Source: Deltaproteobacteria bacterium
GTDB taxonomy: Bacteria > Desulfobacterota > Desulfobaccia > Desulfobaccales > Desulfobaccaceae
DNA: 64,000 nucleotides
Direction of reading: 5' to 3'
Assembly: GCA_019309545.1 (NCBI GenBank)
Contig: JAFDGA010000005.1
Location: 1-64,000 of the forward strand
Position 1 is the first letter of the stretch, and each line of letters begins with the position of its first letter. Of the stretch, positions 7,999-16,918 are shown in pieces. The notes beneath the pieces were generated by a model. The model did not search any database and was not told where the DNA came from. It worked only from the letters and a program-made list of their open reading frames with translations. The position numbers were made by a program, and so were the translations under genes.

Positions 7999-8460
7999 AG
8001 TCGGCTCCAGACCCATGGGGATACACAATACCGGGCAGGGCAGCAACCGCACCACCTTTTCGGCGGTGGAGCCAAAAAAAACCTCGTCAATCTGTTGCCG
8101 TCCCCTCCTGCCAAAGCCACCCATCACCACCAGATCTACTGCCAGGTCTCGGGCCTTAACGGCAATCTCCTGAAAGGGGAGTCCCACTGCGATCATAGTA
8201 TCCACCTGCAGGCCTTTGGCGTTCCACTTCTGCAGAAAATCCAGAAATTCCTGTTCCGCCTGCTTCCGCAAATTTTTTATTAACGTCTCCGGTTTTCTGC
8301 ACAGGTGGTGACGGATCAGTTTGTTGATAAAATTCTGGTCGATGACGTGCAGGAGGATCAGCTTGGATTCAAAACGCGTGGCCAAGGTCTGGGCGGTCTG
8401 GAAGGCGGCTCCGGAACAGTCGGAAAAATCCGTAGCAATCATGATCGAATTGAATTCCAT
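7993..8460 (-). CDS. universal stress protein (UspA family)
   Basis: A 155-residue single-domain Usp. It begins with the strand FNSIMIATDFSDCS and ends with the ATP-binding signature G-x2-G-x9-G-S/T, seen here as GGFGRRG followed by FFGSTAEKV, then PVLCIPMG. The ATP-binding type is therefore likely. Such proteins are cytosolic and linked to stress or starvation survival; a specific role cannot be read from sequence. The ATG at 8460 is used. A GTG four codons upstream (8472) is equally possible, and neither has a strong ribosome-binding site. It is convergent with the ahb pair and stands alone. Confidence 0.85.
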   Translation of the reverse strand: MEFNSIMIATDFSDCSGAAFQTAQTLATRFESKLILLHVIDQNFINKLIRHHLCRKPETLIKNLRKQAEQEFLDFLQKWNAKGLQVDTMIAVGLPFQEIAVKARDLAVDLVVMGGFGRRGRQQIDEVFFGSTAEKVVRLLPCPVLCIPMGLEPTL

Positions 8461-8550
8461 TGAATTATACACCCATACCTAAGAATTTTGCCTACCTTGG
8501 GTGACTGAAGCCAGGGTGGGATACCCAGCGTAGCCTACCCCGAGCTTTCT

Positions 8551-9105
8551 CTACCTAACGGCAGACTTGATCTCTTTAAAGGCGGTTTCGGCACTTTCAA
8601 AGGCGCCAATATGGACCCAAATAACCTTGCCAGATTTATCCAGCAGCAAGGTAGTGGGCGTGCCTGGGATATTCAATTTTTTGGTGAGACTGCCATCCTG
8701 GTCAGGCAGCACCGGGAAAGGAATCTTGAGCTGTTTACGCCACATAGTGACCGCAAACTGATTGTCACTGCCACCAATGGCAATAAATTTAATTTTGTTG
8801 GCCAACTTGGGATTCTGCCTTACCAGGTTATAGAGATTATTCATTTTCGGAGCCTGCGCAAAGCAATGCGAACAATTAGTGCTGAAGGCCTCCAGAAGCA
8901 CGCAAGGGGCATTGACGTCTTTCAGGGTAAAGGGGGCATCCTGGGCCAGGCCTAAATACTTCTGATCCTCAGGAGTCAGGGGTTTACTGAATGGCAGGTT
9001 TCCTAGGTTGTCACCGACTTTGACCTCAGCCATTGCCATGGTGGCGGTCAGGCCATAAAGGCTCACCAGCGCGATCAGGGAAAAAAGAACTAATTTTCTG
9101 GTCAT
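8551..9105 (-). CDS. periplasmic thioredoxin-like protein (TlpA/AhpC-TSA type)
   Basis: A 184-residue protein with an N-terminal signal peptide (hydrophobic stretch LVLFSLIALVSLYGL, likely cleavage after AMA). The thioredoxin fold has the redox motif CSHC in FSTNCSHCFAQAP and the cis-proline in IPGTPTTLLLD. TlpA/ResA-type proteins reduce or exchange disulfides in the periplasm, often for cytochrome c maturation. No ccm or ccs genes adjoin it, so the client is unknown. The ATG at 9105 follows AAAGGA nine bases upstream; an in-frame TTG at 9114 is less likely. It lies downstream of the helicase gene on the same strand with a 77-base gap. Confidence 0.85.
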   Translation of the reverse strand: MTRKLVLFSLIALVSLYGLTATMAMAEVKVGDNLGNLPFSKPLTPEDQKYLGLAQDAPFTLKDVNAPCVLLEAFSTNCSHCFAQAPKMNNLYNLVRQNPKLANKIKFIAIGGSDNQFAVTMWRKQLKIPFPVLPDQDGSLTKKLNIPGTPTTLLLDKSGKVIWVHIGAFESAETAFKEIKSAVR

Positions 9106-9182
9106 AGGGTTCAATCCTTTCTTTGAAGTTTTTATAGCACCTTGATCTTATAGAACAAAAGGTCAGAAATATCAAAGAAAAT

Positions 9183-12107
9183 CTAGCTGCTTGAAGGGAA
9201 AAACCGAGCCTTGGTCCAATCCACTGGAAACCTAACCAAGGCTCCCTGGCGGTGTTGATAAATCAGATGTCCATGGCGCACGCCGAATTCGAATAGGGCG
9301 CGGGTGAGCCTGACATCTTGTTGGCAATAAGCAATCAGTTCGGATAGCCGACCTTCCTTAAAGAGTTTAAGGGCCAAAAAGCCATCGCCGCTTTTGGCCT
9401 GCCCCAAGGTTTTTTCGGCCAGGTGGCCTAAAGATAGGCGAATACCCAGGATTTGATGAACATCCTCCAGAATGTCAAAAGTAGGAATAGTGGCTAAATC
9501 CACCGTGGTATAGGGTTGCAGAACCTGATAGTCAAACCTTTTCAGGTTAAACCCGACCACCAGATCCAGCTCCTGGAGACGAAGACAGAGTTTATCGATA
9601 TCTGGTTCCAGATAGATTTCGCAGTCCTCCTGCTGACTCACCCCCAGGACCGCTACGGAAACCTTCATGTTATGACATCGGCTCCAACCGCCCACTTCTT
9701 CAGCCGAAAATTGCGTTTCCAAATCCAGAAAGCCGATGCCGTGAGGTGTTTCCCAGGGCCAGGAATCCGTCGAGGTTACCCTGAGGGCCGGGGCGCGGGC
9801 TTCGGCGACTTGAGTCAGGGATGGTTTGAGAGCTGGCAGGGCTCTCAGCCCCAGCATGAATTCGGCAATCTGCAGGGCAGCGACTTTGTCCAGTGGTTTA
9901 TTACCCGAGCCGCATTTCGGGGAATGGATACAGGAGGGACAGCCTTCTTCGCAGGGACATTCAGCAATCAGTTCTTTGGTTTTGCTGAGCAGCGGTTCGG
10001 CCATCTCATAAGCCCGGGAGGCCAAGCCGACGCCGCCCGGATAGCCATCATAGATAAAAACCGCGGCCTTGCCAACCTGGGGATGGAAGGGATGAGAAAT
10101 GCCGCCGATATCGTTGCGGTCGGCCAGGGCAAACAGTGGAAACATGCTGATCAAGGCATGCTCCAGGGCATGGATGCCGCCCATAAAATGCAATCCTTGC
10201 TGGTAAATTGCGGCCTTGATAAAATCCTCGATCTCAAACCACATGCCTACGGTCTCGAAGATCTGCGGGGGCAACTCTAGGGAGATAATACTTAGCAGTT
10301 CCTGGCCGTGAAGACGGCGTTTTTCATAGGCCAGGATGCGTTCGGTAACCTTGAGGTGGCCAGTGCGGACCATAAAGTGGGCCAAGCGGCGGCTGGCGGT
10401 GACCTCCAGAATCTCTGTCTCCTTGTCGGTCTGGATCCGGGTGAAGTAGCTCGGCTCCACCCGGTTGACCCAGATATTACGGCGCTCCAGATCTAAATTT
10501 TCTACCAGGTAGGAGTTAGCCTTATGCAGATAGACCGCGCCAGGATGGCATTCCTTCAACGCCCGATGGCCATCGATGGTGCCGATGGCCTTGCGGCTGC
10601 CGACCTTGAAGATCGCAAAGCTTTCGCCTACGCCCCGGATATTGATCTGTTTCTGGGGAAAGCGGTGACGGGCGTACCAGGTCTCCCCGGCTGCACTGCG
10701 CAACAACTGGTTTTCCCGCTCCAGTTCGGCAATCAGGCCGCGCACCCGATCCGGAGCAAAAGCCTGCTCCTGATTTAACTCCAGGGGCACTTCTTGCGCC
10801 GCGGCCAGGAGATGCGCCTTGACTACCACGGGATTATTAGGATCCAGGACCGCGGCCTCAAGCGGCCGGGAGAAAAACTCTTCCGGATGTTTGATAAAAT
10901 ACTGGTCCAAGGCATCGGGCTGGGCAACCATGACCACCAGCGAGTCCTGACCCAGACGGCCCACCCGGCCACTCCTCTGCCAAGTGGTCACCATAGTGCC
11001 AGGATAACCTACCAGCAGGCAAACATCCAGGCCGCCGATATCAATGCCCATTTCCAGGGCGCTGGTCGAAATTACCCCCAACATGCGACCGCTGACCAGT
11101 TGCTGCTCAATCTCCCGACGCTCTTCGGGCAGAAATCCGGCCCGGTAGGAGCTGATGCGACGTTTTAGCTCCGGGGCCAGGCGCAAGGCCCAGAGATGCA
11201 GCAGCTCGGTAAGTTTCCGGGCCTGGGTAAAACAGATGGTGGCCAGACCATGGCGCAAGGCCTGAATAAAGAGGCGGGCGGTGGTTTGGGCAGCGCTGAG
11301 CGTCGGATTGAGAAACAGGAAATGGCGTCCGGCCTGGGGAGCGCCGTTGGCGGCGATAATCGTCACTTCCTGGCCGATTAACAGCCGGGCCAGGTCCTCC
11401 GGGTTGGCAATCGTCGCCGAGGACAGGATAAATTGCGGGGAAGCCCCATGATACTGGCAAACCCGGCGCAGCCGGCGCAAAACCTGGGCCACGTGACTGC
11501 CCATGATGCCTTTGTAAGTATGGACCTCATCGATCACCACAAACTTCAGCCGGGCAAAAAAATCCGGCCAGGCTTGGTGATTAGGCAACAGGCCCATGTG
11601 CAGCATATCTGGGTTGCTGATCAATATCTGCGGCGGCCGGGCCCGGAGACGCTTGCGCATTTCAATCGGGGTGTCACCGTCATAAATAGCCGCCGAGAAA
11701 GCAGGGTAGGGCAGGGCGGCGGCCAGTTCTTCCAGGGCTTTCAACTGATCCTGCTCCAGGGCCTTGAGAGGAAACAGGTAAAGGGCATGCGCGGTCGGGT
11801 CCTGTAAAAGGGTGGCGGTCACCGGCAGATTGTAAATTAAGGTCTTGCCGCTGGCGGTAGGGGTGGCCACCAGAATCTGTTTGCCGGCCTGCAGGGCCGC
11901 CAGGGCCTCCAACTGGTGACGGTAGAGGCGGGCAATGCCCAGCCGTTCAAGGGCCGCCCAGAGGTCCGGGGGTAGTTCTACCTCGGGTCCGTGGTAATCC
12001 GCCGGTTGCGGGGCAAGGTAATGGTAATAACTGGTAATCTCCTGGAGATCCGGGTCGCCGCGCAACCCTTCCAGGAAATCAGCCAGGACAGTCTTATTTG
12101 GTACCAC
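9183..12107 (-). CDS. MrfA-like DEAD/DEAH helicase fused to a DEDDy exonuclease domain
   Basis: A 974-residue protein. Residues 60-400 are a superfamily 2 helicase: Walker A ATPTASGKT (81-89), DEVH (193-196), SAT (230-232), and motif VI QRSGRVGR. Near 683-740 is the YprA/MrfA-type C-terminal region (DUF1998-like) with a four- or five-cysteine zinc site (Cys717, 719, 723, 726, 732). Residues 788-945 form an RNase H-fold exonuclease with Asp795/Glu797 (FLDLET), Asp859 (GFNLKRFDY) and Tyr927/Asp931 (YCQQD), a DEDDy arrangement. In Bacillus, MrfA helicase and MrfB exonuclease are separate proteins acting together in mitomycin-damage excision; here both activities sit in one chain. The GTG at 12107 is the best start, since upstream residues only translate the overlapping peptidase gene out of frame. 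The two genes overlap by 14 bases. No ribosome-binding site is obvious, so translational coupling is likely. Confidence 0.85.
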   Translation of the reverse strand: MVPNKTVLADFLEGLRGDPDLQEITSYYHYLAPQPADYHGPEVELPPDLWAALERLGIARLYRHQLEALAALQAGKQILVATPTASGKTLIYNLPVTATLLQDPTAHALYLFPLKALEQDQLKALEELAAALPYPAFSAAIYDGDTPIEMRKRLRARPPQILISNPDMLHMGLLPNHQAWPDFFARLKFVVIDEVHTYKGIMGSHVAQVLRRLRRVCQYHGASPQFILSSATIANPEDLARLLIGQEVTIIAANGAPQAGRHFLFLNPTLSAAQTTARLFIQALRHGLATICFTQARKLTELLHLWALRLAPELKRRISSYRAGFLPEERREIEQQLVSGRMLGVISTSALEMGIDIGGLDVCLLVGYPGTMVTTWQRSGRVGRLGQDSLVVMVAQPDALDQYFIKHPEEFFSRPLEAAVLDPNNPVVVKAHLLAAAQEVPLELNQEQAFAPDRVRGLIAELERENQLLRSAAGETWYARHRFPQKQINIRGVGESFAIFKVGSRKAIGTIDGHRALKECHPGAVYLHKANSYLVENLDLERRNIWVNRVEPSYFTRIQTDKETEILEVTASRRLAHFMVRTGHLKVTERILAYEKRRLHGQELLSIISLELPPQIFETVGMWFEIEDFIKAAIYQQGLHFMGGIHALEHALISMFPLFALADRNDIGGISHPFHPQVGKAAVFIYDGYPGGVGLASRAYEMAEPLLSKTKELIAECPCEEGCPSCIHSPKCGSGNKPLDKVAALQIAEFMLGLRALPALKPSLTQVAEARAPALRVTSTDSWPWETPHGIGFLDLETQFSAEEVGGWSRCHNMKVSVAVLGVSQQEDCEIYLEPDIDKLCLRLQELDLVVGFNLKRFDYQVLQPYTTVDLATIPTFDILEDVHQILGIRLSLGHLAEKTLGQAKSGDGFLALKLFKEGRLSELIAYCQQDVRLTRALFEFGVRHGHLIYQHRQGALVRFPVDWTKARFFPSSS

Positions 12108-13203
12108 AATCAAAATGGGGCCAATCCGTGTGATAGCCGAAGTAGTACCACTCCTGGGGCACTCGGTAGCCGATCTGCTTGGCCGCGTCGTAGACCCAGG
12201 ATGGAAGATTACGGGCGTCCAACCGGTGCATGGCGTTCCGGTTAAACTGCCGCAAAGCCCGGCTGATAGGGTTGGGGGTGCCATCCACCACCCCGGGAAA
12301 ATTGAAATCATTCAGATCTAAAGCACAGCCCAGCCGGTGATTGGATGCCCTGGCATGCCGTCCATGATGCACCACGGCCATACTGTCGTAATATTTGCGC
12401 ACCACCTCACAATCCAGGATGGCGCCCTCTTCGTCGGGAAAACTCAAGCATTCGACGAATACCGGCCCGGAAGAGGCGGCGGCCGCATAGGTGTCCTCCC
12501 CGCCCCGGATCACCAGGAGCGGCAACCGCTTTTCCAGCTGAAACAGTCCTTCTCTGAAAATATACTCTATTAGGAGGGCAGCAAATGGAGCGTGTAAGCT
12601 GTTGATTTCGAACCATAAGGTATCGGCCCGATATCGGGCTTTGTTATTGATCTCCTTCAGGTCTGAGGCAAACCAGACCTGACCGCATAAGCGCGGCAGG
12701 CGCTCCGCTACGTCCTGCCATTTTTTCGTAAAATCCCCATAGGTTAGCACCCGCTTGGCCTTGGCCGGAACCCATACCGGGACCTTAAGCATCACCCCGA
12801 CGGCATCACCGTTGGGCCAGCGTAAGCGCCTGATGAATTCCCAGGAAAGCTCACCGCCATTAGAACGGATAAGTCCCAGAGAGCGCTCTCGCATGGCATA
12901 AAGTCGTGGCATATCCATCAACTCCCGGGCCTGGTCTATCTTGCTGATAAAATCTTGCTGCCGGTCTTCCGCGCTCATCTGGGGATCATAGTTTAATCCG
13001 AGCTGTTTTAAGACCGCAGCCAGCTTCGGCGCTTGATTGGGATGGATGAGGCAGGGCTGCAAGCCTCGCACCCAGAGGAATCCCGAGTCAACTGGTTGGG
13101 CCAAGGTCAGCCGGGAGAAGCCCAGAACTGCTATGACTATCAGTAAAAAGCCATATTTCCTGGGAGCTTTAGACTGAACGGCTAGTCTATCATGGATTAG
13201 CAT
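12094..13203 (-). CDS. M15-like (VanY/DD-carboxypeptidase fold) exported peptidase
   Basis: A 369-residue protein with an N-terminal signal or anchor segment (FLLIVIAVLGFSRLTLAQ). The C-terminal hundred residues carry the zinc-peptidase pattern of family M15: SNHRLGCALD (His289, Asp296) and HTDWPHFD (Asp360, His363). The central region has no family I recognise. M15 enzymes cleave D-Ala-containing peptidoglycan peptides, so a periplasmic wall-trimming role is likely. The gene overlaps the start of the helicase-nuclease by 14 bases, an odd partnership that may only reflect compact packing. The start ATG lacks a clear ribosome-binding site, but its signal peptide fits. Confidence 0.7.
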   Translation of the reverse strand: MLIHDRLAVQSKAPRKYGFLLIVIAVLGFSRLTLAQPVDSGFLWVRGLQPCLIHPNQAPKLAAVLKQLGLNYDPQMSAEDRQQDFISKIDQARELMDMPRLYAMRERSLGLIRSNGGELSWEFIRRLRWPNGDAVGVMLKVPVWVPAKAKRVLTYGDFTKKWQDVAERLPRLCGQVWFASDLKEINNKARYRADTLWFEINSLHAPFAALLIEYIFREGLFQLEKRLPLLVIRGGEDTYAAAASSGPVFVECLSFPDEEGAILDCEVVRKYYDSMAVVHHGRHARASNHRLGCALDLNDFNFPGVVDGTPNPISRALRQFNRNAMHRLDARNLPSWVYDAAKQIGYRVPQEWYYFGYHTDWPHFDCGTK

Positions 13204-13363
13204 GGGGCTATTTTAGGATATTGCCTGCTGCCTGTCAACGCCGGTAAATTTACTTTCAAGTTGTTGAGGATATGATGGGCATTTAGTAAAATGTCCAAAG
13301 ATTTTCCCATTGCCAAGACCTCGAAGTTCTGCTAAATTTGGCCAGCATCAAGGGAGAAAAATT

Positions 13364-13993
13364 TTGTTTCGACCTGATTCACCCAGTCATTATGAAGAAG
13401 TTTATGCAGGCCTGGTAGACAGGCTCGGCACTCTGGATCTGGGCTGGCTGGCAGACGGCTTGGGAGCCCGGTATGAGCAGCAGGCACTGTTGATTCCCAG
13501 CTTCGGGAAGCTCTACCGGGTAACGGCCGAAGGCGTCAGCGACCTCCAGGGATCGGTGCCCCCGGTCAACATCCGCATTGTCCTGGCCTATTATGTCCTT
13601 CAGGGGGGGACCGCGGAATTAAGCGGACAATGGGTCTCCTACCGGGATTTTAAAGACGCTGCTTTTTTTATGCCTACTTATCAGGATGCGGTGGAAAGGA
13701 CTATTGCCGAGTCATTTAGTGGCCGATTGGACGCGCTGAAAGCCGGTTCGCAACTCTTAGGAGGGCAAGAGTTGCCCGAATTAGGAACCGGTGATCTATG
13801 TTACCGTTATCCGGCTCTGCCGAATCTCCCGCTGGCCCTGGTATTTTACGATGCCGATGAGGAACTGCCGGCCAGCGCCACGGTCCTTTACGATCAGCAC
13901 AGCACCTTTTTTCTGGACCTGGAATGCCTGGCGGTTTTGGGTCTCATCCTCAAGGAGCGTTTAGTGGAAGCCCAGGCTCAGCTTGCCACCTAA
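13364..13993 (+). CDS. DUF3786-like protein
   Basis: A 209-residue soluble protein. Features matching my recollection of DUF3786, common in anaerobic bacteria and archaea, include an opening HYEEVYAGL, a central WVSYRDFKDAAFF and the closing FFLDLECLAVLGLIL. Its function is unknown; some members are encoded near corrinoid or acetyl-CoA pathway genes, but none lie here. The TTG at 13364 is chosen because AGGGAG (13351-13356) sits seven bases upstream. The frame stays open to a TTG at 13310 without a ribosome-binding site. It converges with the next gene, four bases apart. Confidence 0.7.
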   Translation: MFRPDSPSHYEEVYAGLVDRLGTLDLGWLADGLGARYEQQALLIPSFGKLYRVTAEGVSDLQGSVPPVNIRIVLAYYVLQGGTAELSGQWVSYRDFKDAAFFMPTYQDAVERTIAESFSGRLDALKAGSQLLGGQELPELGTGDLCYRYPALPNLPLALVFYDADEELPASATVLYDQHSTFFLDLECLAVLGLILKERLVEAQAQLAT

Positions 13994-13997
13994 GCCA

Positions 13998-14390
13998 TTA
14001 AGACTTACGCCAAACTTGTTTTTCTTGATACTCCGCAAACTTTTTCAAAATGAATTTGCCGGGAAAATCCTGATGCCCGAGATAGGTTTGAGTACTCTCC
14101 AGAAAACGCGCTTGCAAACCCTCGAAGATTTCTTGGACCTGGTCGACGGCAATAAAATTTCTCACTTTTTGGTGGCAGAACAGCACTTCTGGACCCAAGG
14201 CGGCTCTGATTTGATCAATAAGGTGACGTTCAGCCGGGCCAAGGAGATTCTCCCGAACCGGTATGGTAATCCGAGCCTTCATGATAACTTGCCAGCGGTC
14301 CCCAGCTACAGGCCGCGATCGGTCCCAAATTTCCAGGGTGAGGCCATTGTCCAGAGGAATACGGGACTTCAATTGATCTGTTTCGCTCAT
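13998..14390 (-). CDS. conserved hypothetical protein
   Basis: A 130-residue soluble protein that I do not recognise. It has a beta-rich first half (LTLEIWDRSRPVAGDRWQ, VIMKARITIPV) and a helical, basic second half ending KFILKKFAEYQEKQVWRKS. There is no signal peptide, membrane segment or cysteine motif. It is convergent with the DUF3786 gene. Coding-like composition and an ATG with nearby AAGAG support it as real. Confidence 0.6.
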   Translation of the reverse strand: MSETDQLKSRIPLDNGLTLEIWDRSRPVAGDRWQVIMKARITIPVRENLLGPAERHLIDQIRAALGPEVLFCHQKVRNFIAVDQVQEIFEGLQARFLESTQTYLGHQDFPGKFILKKFAEYQEKQVWRKS

Positions 14391-14520
14391 ACTCTTAAGG
14401 TCCTAAATGGCGATGAATTTTGCCCTTTGCCTTAGCCTCTTACCATAAATCTGGTCCGGAAGCCAAGGCTTTTAATTCCAACGACAATTTTTTAACCCAT
14501 AATAATTGGAGAGGAAGTCA

Positions 14521-15111
14521 ATGCGTCGCAAAACTTTAACCCTGATATTGGTGGTGCTGGCCTTTTCTGGCGCGATAATTTTGGGATACCTTTGGTTCTG
14601 GCAAGGCACCCCGCGCCATACACTTTATCAAATGGTACGGGCGATTCAGAACCGGGATATAAACAATTTTTATAAATTTGTGGACTTACAGGCAATATTT
14701 AATAATTTTATTAATGATGCCAGCCAAGACCTTGGTTTTCTTAATGAAAACAATCAGAAAGAGGAGCCTCCACCGGACGAATTTGCCCGCTGGAGCCGGA
14801 AATTGGGTAAAAAATTCGCTCGCTATTTACTGCCCAAACTGTTCGGCACCTTTGAGGCTCAGATCAAAGGTCAGATAGAACGGTACTTGCTAAGTCTCAG
14901 CACCAGCGAGACCTTAAGCCTGACTGCCTTGGTGACCCAGGCCCAGATCCAGCAGCAGGGACACCAGGCCGAAGTAACCCTTATAGACCCAGAGACGAAA
15001 AAACCCCTACGGTTTCGGATGCAGCAGAATCCCGACACCAGGGAATGGCGGGTGGTAGAAGTCAATTATCAGGACCTCAAGGAATTCCTGAAAAAGGAGT
15101 TTATGCAATGA
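14521..15111 (+). CDS. DUF2939-like membrane-anchored protein
   Basis: A 196-residue protein with one N-terminal membrane helix (LTLILVVLAFSGAIILGYLW) followed by a soluble domain. The opening of that domain, TPRHTLYQMVRAIQNRDINN...YVDL-like, fits the DUF2939 pattern, in which a short domain tracks the gradient LYxLxxAIxxxD. The last part is a small beta domain (AEVTLIDPETKKPLRFRM, WRVVEVNY). Function is unknown, and a periplasmic location is likely. GGAGAGG seven bases before the ATG at 14521 fixes this start. Confidence 0.65.
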   Translation: MRRKTLTLILVVLAFSGAIILGYLWFWQGTPRHTLYQMVRAIQNRDINNFYKFVDLQAIFNNFINDASQDLGFLNENNQKEEPPPDEFARWSRKLGKKFARYLLPKLFGTFEAQIKGQIERYLLSLSTSETLSLTALVTQAQIQQQGHQAEVTLIDPETKKPLRFRMQQNPDTREWRVVEVNYQDLKEFLKKEFMQ

Positions 15112-15324
15112 AAAGGCTTGGAGCAGCTGTCCGGGCCACTTGGGGTTTAACCGATTATAATACTGGGTCTGATAATATATATTATGTAAACTTAATACTT
15201 CTGTTTTAACAGGCCTTATAAAATTTCTGTTCTAAAGTTCAAACTAGGCTCTAACTTATTCAGGCTGGCCGTTGATAATCACGATGCATCGACTACATCT
15301 CCCCATCATCAGAGGAGGACGGTG

Positions 15325-15559
15325 ATGAAAGTGTTCATGACAGGAGGCAATGGTTTTGTAGGCTCTTTTCTATCGCGGTGGGCTATTATGCCCTCCGGGG
15401 TGAAGAGAGCCTGATCGAAGGCTCGGCCCCCGGAAATGATTTTCTGGCCGGAGTGGCGCAGGAATGAAAAGCCGAGGCCTTGGGTGTTGGACGCCAGAAA
15501 GTCATGCCGCTTTCTTTATCCAAAATATCGAGGAGATCGTGGCTCAAATACTGGGTTAG
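15325..15559 (+). pseudogene. decayed NAD(P)-dependent epimerase (TIGR01777/YfcH-like)
   Basis: A strong ribosome-binding site (AGAGGAGG) precedes an ATG at 15325 that encodes MKVFMTGGNGFVGSFLS, the dinucleotide-binding start of a short-chain epimerase. In another frame comes AVGYYALRGEESL, then GNDFLAGVAQE, a stop where Trp is expected (TGA for TGG), and KAEALGV. These are middle segments of the TIGR01777 family (normally SAVGYYG.RGDE and FLA.V...WE..A). About 100 codons are missing between the first two pieces. The gene is thus dead through an internal deletion, a frame change and a stop. A third frame runs into the waaA start and ends with a TAG at 15557. Confidence 0.75.
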
Positions 15560-15565
15560 TGGAGC

Positions 15566-16864
15566 TTGGGGAATTTGCTTAGACCGATTTATTATGGATT
15601 TTCAATACTGGTCGGCCTGCTGGGCTGGCCAATCTTTTACTGGCGCCTGAAATCCCGAGGCCGGGGCGAAAGTTTTGGGCCGCGCTTAGGCCTGCGACTA
15701 CCACCCCTACCCCTCCCGACCAACGGCCCCCGTCTGTGGTTGCATGGGGTTTCGGTGGGCGAAATCAGTGCTGCCGAACCCCTGGTGCATGAACTGCAGG
15801 AAAAATTTCCTGACGCCGAGTTATGCCTCTCCACCGGCACCGAAACCGGCCAGGCAGTGGCGCGCAAGCTTTATCAGCCGCCGTTGACAGTATTTTACTA
15901 TCCTTTGGATCTTCCCTGGGCCGTGCAGCGCTATCTGAAACATATCCGGCCTGACCTGTTTATTGTTCTGGAGACCGAAATCTGGCCCAATTTTTTACAC
16001 GATGCCCACCGCGCCGGCGTCAGACTGGCCCTGGCCAACGCCCGGCTTTCCGATCATTCCTTCAGACGATATCTTAAGATTAAATCATTTATCGCTGATA
16101 TTATAAACTATTTTGAATTAATTGCCGCCAGCAGCGCGGAGGATGCACGGCGCTTTCTGGAATTGGGTGCAGAGCCGAAAAAAATTGTGGTAACCGGCAG
16201 TACCAAGTGGGACCGGCTCGTGGCTCCTCAGGATTCAATCAAGCTTTCTGAATTAAGGCAGCGCCTTGGTTTCCAGGACAATTTGATTTTTTTGGCTGCC
16301 TCCACACACCCCGGTGAAGAAAAGATAATTATCCAGGCTTTTCAGTCCTTAAGGGGTCCCTACCCTGCTCTTTTGCTGATCCTGACCCCCCGCCACCCGG
16401 AACGGGCCCCTGCCGTCGGTCAACTCCTGGCCCAAGCCGGGTTACCATACCACTTCTGGAGTAAGATAAAACAGGGAGTGGAGGGTCGCCGTCACCCGGT
16501 CATTGTAGTTGATACGATCGGAGAGCTATTTCCGCTTTATGGCCTGGCTGATCTGGTGTTTGTGGGCGGCAGTCTGGTTCCCCACGGAGGGCAAAACATC
16601 CTGGAAGCCGCGGCCTGGGGAAAGTTTCCCCTCTATGGCCCACATATGGAGAATTTCCGTCTGGGTCGAGCCTTATTAGAGGAAGCCGGGGCCGGCCAGA
16701 CGGTCTATGGGTTGGATGACCTGATCAAGGCCGGGCAATATTTCCTGGCCCATCCCAATGAACGCCAGATCCGGGGGCAGCAAGGACAGACAGCGCTGCA
16801 AACCCACCAAGGCGCTGCTCGACGCCAGGCCCAGCTGTTTAAAAAGCTTTTACTCTCACCTTAG
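15566..16864 (+). CDS. waaA: 3-deoxy-D-manno-octulosonic-acid (Kdo) transferase
   Basis: A 432-residue GT30 glycosyltransferase that adds Kdo from CMP-Kdo to lipid A precursor at the inner membrane. Hallmarks are the N-terminal helix (YYGFSILVGLLGWPIFYW), LWLHGVSVGEISAAEPL with the catalytic Glu, the VLETEIWPNF motif, and the C-terminal nucleotide-binding GGSLVPHGGQNILEAAAWG and YGPHMENF. Full length for the family. The start is a TTG at 15566; a second TTG at 15575 is better spaced from GGAG (15561-15564). It follows the decayed epimerase directly. The presence of waaA shows an LPS-bearing outer membrane. Confidence 0.95.
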   Translation: MGNLLRPIYYGFSILVGLLGWPIFYWRLKSRGRGESFGPRLGLRLPPLPLPTNGPRLWLHGVSVGEISAAEPLVHELQEKFPDAELCLSTGTETGQAVARKLYQPPLTVFYYPLDLPWAVQRYLKHIRPDLFIVLETEIWPNFLHDAHRAGVRLALANARLSDHSFRRYLKIKSFIADIINYFELIAASSAEDARRFLELGAEPKKIVVTGSTKWDRLVAPQDSIKLSELRQRLGFQDNLIFLAASTHPGEEKIIIQAFQSLRGPYPALLLILTPRHPERAPAVGQLLAQAGLPYHFWSKIKQGVEGRRHPVIVVDTIGELFPLYGLADLVFVGGSLVPHGGQNILEAAAWGKFPLYGPHMENFRLGRALLEEAGAGQTVYGLDDLIKAGQYFLAHPNERQIRGQQGQTALQTHQGAARRQAQLFKKLLLSP

Positions 16865-16918
16865 CCGCAGAAGGGGACCAGCAGTAAACCGGCCCCACCT
16901 CCCCGAGATGATTTATAG

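Noticed and set aside
9516-10280. Long plus-strand open frame opposite the helicase-nuclease
   Set aside because: The minus strand carries full helicase and exonuclease motifs; the plus-strand frame has no domain.
12108-12311. Upstream extension of the helicase-nuclease frame
   Set aside because: These 68 codons lie inside the peptidase gene in another frame and look non-protein-like; the GTG at 12107 gives a sensible overlap.
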